This document shows, one piece after another, positions 1 to 5,966 of a stretch of 14,069 nucleotides of DNA. The DNA comes from a bacterium (GTDB taxonomy: Bacteria > Spirochaetota > JAHITG01). Each line of letters opens with the position of its first letter. Position 1 is the stretch's first letter. A program made the position numbers and the translations under genes. The notes beneath the pieces are model-generated. The model saw nothing but the letters and a program-made list of their open reading frames with translations, was not told the origin of the DNA and ran no database searches. The stretch spans positions 1 to 14,069 of the forward strand of contig JAQTRT010000050.1 of assembly GCA_028711675.1 (NCBI GenBank). Reading direction: 5' to 3'.

Positions 1-94
1 GGATATCCTCGAGCGTACGCAGGGGATTTTTATTGCAGCAAGCCCAGAATGAGAGTATCCAAATGGTCGTAATAACGGTCTTCTTAAAACGCAT
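1..94 (-). CDS. putative lipoprotein, N-terminal part only (runs off left edge)
   Basis: Reading leftward from ATG at 94-92, the frame stays open to the window edge for 31 codons. It begins MRFKKTVITTIWILSFWACC and continues NKNPLRTLEDI. It has a short basic N-terminus, a hydrophobic core and a Cys pair at residues 19-20, as in a lipoprotein signal peptide. The residues before the Cys (F-W-A) are not the classic L-A/S-G/A lipobox, so lipidation is likely but not certain. The start lies inside the preceding gene: the ATG sits 8 bp before that gene's TAA (84-86), an 11-bp overlap in another frame, which suggests translational coupling. A GGGG run 8 nt upstream is a weak ribosome-binding site. 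The function is unknown because the mature protein is outside the window. Confidence 0.65.
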   Translation of the reverse strand, partial: MRFKKTVITTIWILSFWACCNKNPLRTLEDI

Positions 95-632
95 ACGCAA
101 TGCCCCAGTAAACCCCTGTCCGGAAAACAGGCTTATCCGAGTAATCGAGGATCAGAAGGCTGGAAGAGCCCATGTTTATCTTTAAATCATTAAAAACGTC
201 GAACTGGAAGAAAAGGTCCGGGAAAAGATTCATGCTGTCGGAAAAGACCTGCATATCCATCTGGAATCCCAGGGGAATAGCTTTGACGAAACGAGGAAGG
301 GCCATATCCAGATACAGATACCCGCTGGCATAGCGCAGTATCTCGTTATACGCGTATGAAACACCGGCCCCGATACTGAAGAAGAAAACCTGTTTGCCCC
401 ATTTCTGGTACACGGCGCCTGAAAGATACTGGTACGGGAGTTCATCCTCATAATTCACCATGTATTTGATATCTGCGCCCAGCCTGAAATATTTCAAAGG
501 GCTCTCCAGCAGCAGGTCCGTGCCCAGGATATCGGAGAAATAATATTTGTTCCTGAAAGTAAAAAGGCCGGAAGGAGATGCTTCTGCGGCCAGGCAGAGG
601 AAGATGACAAAAAAGAGATAAGCTTTTTTCAT
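84..632 (-). CDS. small outer-membrane beta-barrel-like protein, unknown function
   Basis: 182 aa. Residues 1-18 form a Sec signal peptide (MKKAYLFFVIF..., with an AEA cleavage site). The mature part has alternating aromatic and aliphatic segments typical of amphipathic beta-strands (for example KYFRLGADIKYMV, FFFSIGAGVSYAY, YLYLDMALPRF). It ends in aromatic residues with Phe last (VYWGIAYAF), the usual C-terminal signal for BamA-assembled barrels. The size would suit a barrel of about 8 strands. I do not recognise a specific family. It lies 64 bp downstream of the PorV-CsgG-like gene and overlaps the next lipoprotein start, so these three probably share a transcript. The Shine-Dalgarno is poor: AGGA sits only 2 nt before the ATG. 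Confidence 0.7.
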   Translation of the reverse strand: MKKAYLFFVIFLCLAAEASPSGLFTFRNKYYFSDILGTDLLLESPLKYFRLGADIKYMVNYEDELPYQYLSGAVYQKWGKQVFFFSIGAGVSYAYNEILRYASGYLYLDMALPRFVKAIPLGFQMDMQVFSDSMNLFPDLFFQFDVFNDLKINMGSSSLLILDYSDKPVFRTGVYWGIAYAF

Positions 633-639
633 ATTCCTG

Positions 640-667
640 AATATAACGATTGATTTAATTTCGTCAA
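640..667 (-). promoter_or_regulatory. candidate sigma-70-type promoter, near-leaderless
   Basis: On the minus strand there is a -35-like TTGACG (662-667), a 16-bp spacer and a -10-like TATATT (640-645). The start point would fall about at 633, directly at the ATG (632-630), so the mRNA would be leaderless or nearly so. This fits the badly spaced Shine-Dalgarno of this gene. It may equally be chance in an AT-rich gap inside an operon. Confidence 0.35.
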
Positions 668-696
668 TTATTTCTTTTATTTAAAAGCAGGCAGGG

Positions 697-2127
697 TTAC
701 CGGGTGTCCGGGCTATTCCGGTTCAGCTCCCGAATCTTCGTCAGCACGTATTGGGAAGTCCTGTCAAGCAGGACAAAAATATCCTTGTTCATTTCGCTCT
801 GCAGCTGGTCCGCCACGATCACGTCACCTGACCCCGTGTCCACAAGCCTGGTGTTGATGCGTATCTGGTTGCTGACATCCACGTAGCTGCCGCTGATCAC
901 CGTGTCCACGCTGAGCAGTTTTCCCAGGAGCTGCATCTCGCTGTCGCTCCGGAAATCGGAAAGGTTGACCGAGAGCGACTTTAATTTATCCTCGACCTTC
1001 TGGCGGTCCATGATCCTGAGATTGGTCTGCCTGGCCAGGTAAGTGGAGATGGATTCAGGGATGGTCTGGCTCAGGTACTCCAGGTCACTGGACCGGGACG
1101 TGTTCTCAAAATGAAGCACCGCGATACGCCGGATCCTGGAGCGGTTCGTGGAAACATCCCTTTCTTTAACCCGTTCCCGGATGACAGTATTGGTCCGGAC
1201 TTCAGACCTCATGATCCTCACGATGGGCTCGATCTCCAGGTTCAAAGAAAAAGAATGGGATTTTATGGCCTGGCCCAGGAGATTATGGCTGTAATCCAGC
1301 TTAAATCTTATATAACCTGTCCTGTACTGCAGACCCAGGCCTATCATGAGAACGGTCTCTTCCTCCATTTTCAGTCCCATCCTGGGAATAAGATAAAACG
1401 GCGAACTGTATTCCAGGCCGAGGTAATGGCCTGTCTCCTCATGAATAGTCTTGCTCAGGTCATACAGGAACGCGACAGCCCTGTAAGGCGAATATTTCAT
1501 ACCGAGTGAAAGTGTCAAAGGCAGGTCTTCTGATTCTTCCATGAATTTTATCTTACCGCCCAGGTTCTTCAGGCTCAATCCCAGGCTGAGATTATTACGG
1601 GAGTGTTTTTCCCGGTCAAGGAAGCTGAATTCCCTGATCAGGCCCATGTCTGCGGCCAGTGTGTCCCCTTTGACATCGGAGATCTCCCTCTTAACGTATT
1701 TCAAGCTGATACCGGCATCGAACAAACCCCTGATCCGGAACGAATCCGAGAGCATCAGGGCCATGTCATTATAATTCACCAGTTCTCCGGTCTCCTCACC
1801 TCCCAGGAGCTCTTCGGTATTGGGGAAATAAAGATAGACCAGATGAAGGGAAGCCGTGCCGTTGAAAGCGGGAAAGCCCAAACCCAGGTAATTATAGTTC
1901 ATGCTGTTATTCACAACCATGTAAGTGAACGAGACCTGGGGCTTATTGTTCTTTAAAGAAGAAGCAGGATTGAGAAGTACCGAGGAGATGTCCGAATACT
2001 GCGCTGTCCCGGTGTTGCCTCTGCCTGTGCCCTCCGAACCGGGATTAAGGAGAAGGAATTCATTCCCGGCCCGTAAAAGCCCGGAGAGGAGAGATAATAT
2101 CCAACAGATAGAAATAATATATTTCAT
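697..2127 (-). CDS. PorV/PorQ (UPF0164)-like outer-membrane barrel fused to a CsgG/FlgO-like domain
   Basis: 476 aa. Residues 1-20 are a signal peptide. Residues 21-300 show the PorV/PorQ/UPF0164-type barrel pattern: an early G-R-G-N-T-G...LLNPAS segment, a central SLGLSLKNLGGKIKF-like segment with LPLTLSLG after it, and a late LGQAIKSHSFSL strand. The 300-aa protein at 4762-5664 is a close paralogue of this part only. After a charged linker (301-332), residues 333-470 form a CsgG/FlgO/TolB-N-like domain. It starts RIAVLHFENTS, continues with a helix around YLSQTIPESISTYLA, and has LLSVDTVISGSYVDV and IRINTRLVD strands. In characterised relatives such domains are periplasmic or OM-assembly modules. 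A periplasmic location below the barrel is inferred. The gene has its own promoter after a terminator and a possible 13-codon leader ORF. Its exact transport role is unknown. Confidence 0.75.
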   Translation of the reverse strand: MKYIISICWILSLLSGLLRAGNEFLLLNPGSEGTGRGNTGTAQYSDISSVLLNPASSLKNNKPQVSFTYMVVNNSMNYNYLGLGFPAFNGTASLHLVYLYFPNTEELLGGEETGELVNYNDMALMLSDSFRIRGLFDAGISLKYVKREISDVKGDTLAADMGLIREFSFLDREKHSRNNLSLGLSLKNLGGKIKFMEESEDLPLTLSLGMKYSPYRAVAFLYDLSKTIHEETGHYLGLEYSSPFYLIPRMGLKMEEETVLMIGLGLQYRTGYIRFKLDYSHNLLGQAIKSHSFSLNLEIEPIVRIMRSEVRTNTVIRERVKERDVSTNRSRIRRIAVLHFENTSRSSDLEYLSQTIPESISTYLARQTNLRIMDRQKVEDKLKSLSVNLSDFRSDSEMQLLGKLLSVDTVISGSYVDVSNQIRINTRLVDTGSGDVIVADQLQSEMNKDIFVLLDRTSQYVLTKIRELNRNSPDTR

Positions 2128-2165
2128 ATAGTTCGGAACCGGCCCCTGTTACAGTCTCCGTTCAT
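2124..2165 (-). CDS. possible 13-codon leader ORF overlapping the barrel gene start
   Basis: ATG at 2165-2163 opens a frame reading MNGDCNRGRFRTI. Its TGA shares bases with the ATG of the 476-aa gene (ATGA overlap at 2124-2127). It has a good but closely spaced Shine-Dalgarno (AGAGGG, 2-3 nt from the ATG), whereas the main gene has no clear one. Terminating ribosomes could therefore feed the main start. Seen: the ORF and overlap. Inferred: translational coupling. Confidence 0.35.
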   Translation of the reverse strand: MNGDCNRGRFRTI

Positions 2166-2178
2166 TGCCCTCTAAAAA

Positions 2179-2206
2179 AATATATCAAACAGGAAAAATT
2201 TATCAA
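2179..2206 (-). promoter_or_regulatory. sigma-70-like promoter for the PorV-CsgG-like gene
   Basis: On the minus strand, TTGATA (2201-2206), 16 bp and TATATT (2179-2184) make a good housekeeping-type promoter. It sits just downstream of the terminator that ends the preceding transcript. The predicted start at about 2172 gives a leader of about 45 nt containing the small ORF. Confidence 0.55.
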
Positions 2207-2217
2207 GAAAAAGATTT

Positions 2218-2260
2218 AAAAAAAGCCATTATAAGCCTTGCAGACGGACTTATAATGGCT
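2218..2260 (-). terminator. strong intrinsic terminator after the repeat surface protein
   Basis: A perfect 12-bp inverted repeat (AGCCATTATAAG at 2224-2235 against CTTATAATGGCT at 2249-2260) has a 13-nt loop. On the minus strand it is followed by seven Ts (A-run 2218-2224 on the plus strand). This ends leftward transcripts from the gene at 4690-2405. Confidence 0.85.
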
Positions 2261-2269
2261 CCACCTCTA

Positions 2270-2378
2270 AGTGTAATGAAACGGGAGTGAGCTCTTTTTA
2301 AACTGCCCCGGATCAGGGATAAGGGGCAAGGGTGAAAACTTAAAGACAAGCCGATGGCCTGTCTTTAAGCATTACACT
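2270..2378 (-). other. structured 3' UTR element with a three-way-junction shape
   Basis: A 9-bp closing stem (AGTGTAATG at 2270-2278 with CATTACACT at 2370-2378) encloses two further hairpins. One is TGCCCC (2304-2309) with GGGGCA (2323-2328). The other is a perfect 10-bp stem, CTTAAAGACA (2339-2348) with TGTCTTTAAG (2360-2369), with a GCC/GGC pair inside its loop; it stacks directly on the closing stem. It lies in the 3' UTR of the gene ending at 2405, just before the terminator. It does not match a riboswitch or housekeeping RNA that I know. An sRNA released from the 3' UTR, an mRNA-stability element or a small mobile remnant are all possible. Confidence 0.5.
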
Positions 2379-2404
2379 CCGTTATCCTGTTTCCCTTTCA
2401 GCCT

Positions 2405-4690
2405 TTATCTTACGATATAGATCCGTTTCCGGACCTCAAAATTCACGCCTTTTACATAAATAAAATAAGCTCCTGTGGGAACGCGGACATTATTCGCGTT
2501 CCTCAAGTCCCACCTGTACAGGTTCTGGACCGAATTCAGACCGGTCAGGTGTATCTTTTTAACAAGCTTCATATTGATCTTGTAGATATAGATATCCACC
2601 TCAATCACTTTGGAATCCATGGGCATGATATTAATGTACAGTTCCTGGGGATCTTTAGGTTTTATCAGGTTATCGCTTAACACCACTTTCCCGTTGACCT
2701 TGACCGGCATACCATAGACAGGGTCCGAGAAGCTGCTGGGATTCCCGGAACTGTCCACAGCCCTTACTTTATAATAGTACACTGTGCCGTTCGCCACATT
2801 CACATCGATATACGAATCAGCGGATGTGATCTGTATGATCTTATAATCCGCGTCAGCCGGCGCTTTACGGTAAATATAGTAGTTTGCCACATCCGGTTCC
2901 GTGCTCCTGTTCCAGGTCAAGGTCAGCTTTTTACTGTCAGGAGTAAGCCTTAAGTTTGCCGGCGGTTTGGGCGGGGTAACATCACCGTTGGTCGAGGACG
3001 GCCGCAGGATGGTGACCTGGGCTGTGGAATAATTGGTGCTTCTGGCATTGGAGAAGTCAGTGGCCACGCCAATGATGAAATAAGCGCCCGGCGCTCTGTT
3101 CAGGGTGCTCCAGCTGCAGCCGGTGGCCCAATTATTTGTGGAAAGATGGTTGGACTGGATCAGGACCGCTCCGCTCAGGCTCTTTACGGTATTATAGTAA
3201 AGATCGACCCATATGACATCGGGATACACATAGGAAAAAGCATAATAAGTAATATTATATGACTGGCCTGAATAAATAGAAACAGGCGTGAGCGGGCTGA
3301 GGTTGCTGATGACAGGAGGAGTCAGAGGCAGGCTTACCGGCCTGTTGGTATTGGTGACGTTCACCAGTGCTCTCGAATAGTTCGTTACCATTGTGTTGGA
3401 CGAGTCAATCACATAGCACGCAAAGTAATATTTCCCGGAACCCACGTCTTTCGTGGGCCATATGAAAGTATGGCTGCCGTTGGTTAACATGTAAAGGTTG
3501 GTAATGAACTGGGCGCCGGTCAAGCTCTTTGAAGTGTTGTAATAAAGGTATGTCCATACTACGGGAGCTTCTGCGTCATAAACATTAAAGGTGATCGAAT
3601 AATTGTTCCCGGAATAGACCGTGACCGGCGAGAACGGGCTGATATTCGTGATAATCGGCTCTGTATTACCGCTGCCCAGAGTTTTATTGGATGCCGTGTA
3701 ACTGAACGGCGATGATCCGGCTCCGTTATACGCCTTGAGCCAGTAATAATATTTGGTGTTCTTGGAAAGGTCTATGTCGCTGTAATTTGTCACGTTCATG
3801 GCCCGGCCTGTCACGCGTCCAGCCGTATTGGAATTCTTTATCGTGTTCCGGAACAGCGTGAAAGAGGTTTCGTTCGGCAGATTCTGCCAGTACAGATCGA
3901 TCCGGTTCGTCCATGCCGAATAGACCGAGAGCCACTGCGGCCGGGCGGGCGGCAGAAGCGCATGGTTGGTATTGGTAAGGGTCAGCAGGGCCATCGAATA
4001 ATTCGTCCTGCTTGCGTTGGACGAATCAGTGATAACGCCCGCAATGTAATATTTCCCGTGGCTAAAATCCTTTGTGCTCCATAAGGCGAGGTTAGTGCCG
4101 TTGAAAGCAAGGCTATTGGTGATGATCTGGGCGCCGCTCATGCTCTTTGTTGTGTTTATGTATAATAGTACATTCATGGATGTGGATTCTGGATCGTAAG
4201 CTTCATAATAGACCGGATAGGTATTCCCGGAATAGACCGTGACAGGCGAAAGCGGGCTGATGTTCGAGATGACAGGCCGTGTATTGCCCGAGCCAGCTGC
4301 TTTATTGGTATTGGTTATAGTCAGCTGGGCCATGGAATAGTTCGTCCTCATTGCGTTGGACGAATCAGCGACCACGCCTGCGATATAGTATTTCCCGTGG
4401 CTGATGTTCTTCGTGGACCAATAGAAGTCATTGGTACCGTTCAAGTTATAGAGGTTAGTGATGGGCTGCGCACCGCTCATACTCTTCGACGTATTATAAT
4501 ACAGATAGTTCCACATGGATGCGGATTCATAATCATAAGTATAAAATATAATCCGATAATTATTCCCGGAAGAAACCGTCATCGGTGAAAACGGGCTGAT
4601 ATTCGTGATAAAGGGAGAAACATTCGCCTGGACGAAAGTTGCTGAAAGAAAATAAAAAAGAAATAATGACACTTTAAACACTTTACTCAT
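2405..4690 (-). CDS. secreted repeat protein with fibronectin-type domains and a C-terminal sorting-like domain
   Basis: 761 aa from ATG at 4690. This start has an ideal AAGGAGG (4697-4703) 6 nt away and a signal peptide at residues 1-22 ending VQA. The frame is open upstream to 4786, but that stretch contains the promoter. Four related units of about 110 aa occur at 23-135, 136-245, 342-458 and 459-565. Each carries I(S/T)NISP...P(V/M)TV.SG near its start, a YYNT.KS(M/L)(S/T)GA core and a TNYS...TNTN end. Fibronectin-III-like domains lie at 246-341 and 572-662 (the latter with an AVDSSGNPS segment). Residues 663-761 form a FlgD-Ig/type-IX-like end domain with a W...V.P.GAY pattern finishing IYIVR. 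It is rich in Asn, Ser, Thr and Tyr, as surface proteins are. Role inferred: exported surface or adhesive protein. It is preceded by the shared ECF-type motif and ends at the 2218-2260 terminator. Confidence 0.75.
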   Translation of the reverse strand: MSKVFKVSLFLFYFLSATFVQANVSPFITNISPFSPMTVSSGNNYRIIFYTYDYESASMWNYLYYNTSKSMSGAQPITNLYNLNGTNDFYWSTKNISHGKYYIAGVVADSSNAMRTNYSMAQLTITNTNKAAGSGNTRPVISNISPLSPVTVYSGNTYPVYYEAYDPESTSMNVLLYINTTKSMSGAQIITNSLAFNGTNLALWSTKDFSHGKYYIAGVITDSSNASRTNYSMALLTLTNTNHALLPPARPQWLSVYSAWTNRIDLYWQNLPNETSFTLFRNTIKNSNTAGRVTGRAMNVTNYSDIDLSKNTKYYYWLKAYNGAGSSPFSYTASNKTLGSGNTEPIITNISPFSPVTVYSGNNYSITFNVYDAEAPVVWTYLYYNTSKSLTGAQFITNLYMLTNGSHTFIWPTKDVGSGKYYFACYVIDSSNTMVTNYSRALVNVTNTNRPVSLPLTPPVISNLSPLTPVSIYSGQSYNITYYAFSYVYPDVIWVDLYYNTVKSLSGAVLIQSNHLSTNNWATGCSWSTLNRAPGAYFIIGVATDFSNARSTNYSTAQVTILRPSSTNGDVTPPKPPANLRLTPDSKKLTLTWNRSTEPDVANYYIYRKAPADADYKIIQITSADSYIDVNVANGTVYYYKVRAVDSSGNPSSFSDPVYGMPVKVNGKVVLSDNLIKPKDPQELYINIMPMDSKVIEVDIYIYKINMKLVKKIHLTGLNSVQNLYRWDLRNANNVRVPTGAYFIYVKGVNFEVRKRIYIVR

Positions 4691-4719
4691 GGTTTTCCTC
4701 CTTAAAATGAATATATATA

Positions 4720-4751
4720 TTATATGCTCCTTTTTCAACAAAAAAAGGCAA
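4720..4751 (-). promoter_or_regulatory. ECF-type promoter motif, copy 3 (repeat surface protein)
   Basis: On the minus strand, TTGCCTT (4745-4751) is followed by 14 nt and GGAGCAT (4724-4730), then AT-rich sequence. The motif matches those at 5690 and 8627 with identical spacing. GGAGCAT ends 33 nt before the ATG, leaving room for a short leader with AAGGAGG. Confidence 0.75.
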
Positions 4752-4761
4752 AGAAATTTAT

Positions 4762-5664
4762 TTAAAATCTCATGAATTCCAGACAAAGACTGACAGCATG
4801 GCTTTTCACCTGCTGACCGAGTAAATTATAGGCATAATCGCATTTTATGCTGATAAAACCAAGGTTATACCTGAGGCCCAATCCTGTCATCAGTATGATC
4901 TCCTCCTCCATTTTCAGGCCGATCCGGGGGATGATATAAAAAGGGGTCCTGTATTCCAGGCCGAGGGAATGGTTCATTTCCTCTTCCCGTGTTTTATTCA
5001 TATCATACGACAGGAAGAGGTCCGTATAAGGCGAATAGCTGAAACCAAAAGTATAAGTAAGGGGCAGGTCCTCTTCTGTTTCCATGAATTTCAATTGCCC
5101 GCCGATATGCCTGACAGCCGCGGCCAGAATAAAGTTCGGGTAATATTTTTTTGCCAGGTTCAGGAAATTGAATTCCTTGGCCACACCCAGGTCCAGGCCC
5201 CAGGTGGAATCCTGCGAAGCTTCTATTTTTCTTCTGATATATTTCAGGCTCACGCCTGCATTGACAATATCGCCTATCCGTAATGAATAGGAGGCGGCGA
5301 TGGCCGCGTCGCTGTAACTAATGGATGCGGATGTTCCTTCCCCTCCCATCTCCTCATCCATATCCGAGAGGGAAAGATAGATCACATGAAAGGAAAGGAA
5401 ACCGGGATATACCGGATATCCCGCACCGAAATAATTATAATTAAAATTATTCTGAAAGATCAGATACGATGCCGAGACCTGGGGTTTCGTGATCATGACC
5501 GTGGAAGCCGGGTTCAGGACAGCATGGCTCACGTCCGAAAGGCCGGCTGATCCGGCCCCGCCCCGGCCCAGGCTTTCAGGACTGTTATTGATCAGCAGAA
5601 AATCGCTCCCTGCCAGGCACGGCAGGCTGAATAAAAGAAAAAAAATAAGGGCCGTTATCTTCAT
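4762..5664 (-). CDS. PorV/PorQ (UPF0164)-like outer-membrane barrel protein
   Basis: 300 aa with a signal peptide (MKITALIFFLLFSLPCLA, then GSDFLL). It parallels the barrel half of the 476-aa protein throughout: SLGRGGAGSAG...VLNPAS near the N-terminus, NYNYFGAGYP, AGVSLKYIRRKI, AVRHIGGQLKFMETEEDLPLTYTFG, LGLEYRTPFYIIPRIGLKMEEE and LGQQVKSHAVSL. It lacks the C-terminal CsgG-like domain and ends EFMRF with a terminal Phe. Relatives include PorV, the outer-membrane shuttle that binds cargo of the type IX secretion system, and the spirochaetal UPF0164 proteins. The start is set by GAGGAGGT 7-8 nt upstream (AGGAGG at 5673-5678). It is followed after 71 bp by the repeat surface protein, and both carry the same ECF-type promoter motif, which suggests they function together. 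A direct role in export is inferred. Confidence 0.75.
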   Translation of the reverse strand: MKITALIFFLLFSLPCLAGSDFLLINNSPESLGRGGAGSAGLSDVSHAVLNPASTVMITKPQVSASYLIFQNNFNYNYFGAGYPVYPGFLSFHVIYLSLSDMDEEMGGEGTSASISYSDAAIAASYSLRIGDIVNAGVSLKYIRRKIEASQDSTWGLDLGVAKEFNFLNLAKKYYPNFILAAAVRHIGGQLKFMETEEDLPLTYTFGFSYSPYTDLFLSYDMNKTREEEMNHSLGLEYRTPFYIIPRIGLKMEEEIILMTGLGLRYNLGFISIKCDYAYNLLGQQVKSHAVSLCLEFMRF

Positions 5665-5689
5665 GAAGTTTACCTCCTCTGCCTTATTT

Positions 5690-5723
5690 TATATAATGCT
5701 CCCGGAGCATGGAAAAGAGGCAA
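5690..5723 (-). promoter_or_regulatory. ECF-type promoter motif, copy 2 (PorV-like barrel)
   Basis: On the minus strand, TTGCCTC (5717-5723), 14 nt and GGAGCAT (5696-5702) are followed by TATATAAA. GGAGCAT ends 31 nt before the ATG. In this copy GGAGCAT also forms a perfect palindrome with an upstream ATGCTCC (5696-5710), a symmetry absent from the other two copies. Confidence 0.75.
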
Positions 5724-5756
5724 AACTTTTTATATTTTTTATGCGAAATAAAAAAA

Positions 5757-5906
5757 ATTCAAGATGGCGGGTGGTGTTTATGGTTTTTCGGTTTGGAATC
5801 GCGTTAAATTTTAACAGGATGTTAAAATAGCGGTTCCCCTTGCAGCACCCCATGGATGGGGTGCGAGAATGAGAAAAAACATAAACATCAACCCGTCATC
5901 TTGAAT
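5757..5906. repeat. 150-bp fold-back element with long inverted arms and two inner hairpins
   Basis: The plus strand at 5757-5789 and the reverse complement of 5873-5906 agree at 30 of 34 aligned columns (three mismatches, one gap). Both arms begin ATTCAAGATG. Inside are a hairpin of GGAATCGC (5795-5802) with GCGGTTCC (5830-5837), containing an inner ATTTTAAC/GTTAAAAT stem (5808-5828), and a hairpin of GCACCCC (5845-5851) with GGGGTGC (5858-5864). There is no coding potential and no clear target-site duplication. It fills most of the gap between the anti-sigma gene and the PorV-like gene, upstream of the latter's promoter. It could be a MITE-like or REP-like mobile element or a structured RNA. 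Confidence 0.65.
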
Positions 5907-5929
5907 CGCTTATTATATTATTTCCACTG

Positions 5930-5966
5930 AAAAAAATACAAATAATTCAATGAAGCATCAATTGAA
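5930..5966 (-). terminator. weak terminator-like hairpin overlapping the anti-sigma stop codon
   Basis: On the minus strand the stop codon lies in an AT-rich hairpin (TTCAA, bulged T, TGA, loop TGCT, then TCATTGAA; 5946-5966). It is followed by a T-rich stretch ending in seven Ts (5930-5936). The stem is weak, so termination may be partial. The next gene has its own promoter motif, which is consistent with a transcript boundary here. Confidence 0.4.

Noticed and set aside
30..83. Seventeen-codon in-frame continuation after the stop of the small barrel gene
   Set aside because: The barrel ends naturally on Phe, and the stretch is explained by the overlapping lipoprotein gene in another frame.
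1111..1509. 132-codon plus-strand ORF within the PorV-CsgG-like gene
   Set aside because: Antisense to a well-supported gene, with no start signals and a composition without domains.
2270..2378. Retron-type msr-msd RNA
   Set aside because: The closing stem plus inner hairpins recall one, but no reverse transcriptase is encoded in the window.
4691..4786. N-terminal extension of the repeat surface protein to 4786
   Set aside because: The extension would cover the ECF-type promoter motif and overlap the preceding gene. ATG 4690 has a perfect AAGGAGG and begins the signal peptide.
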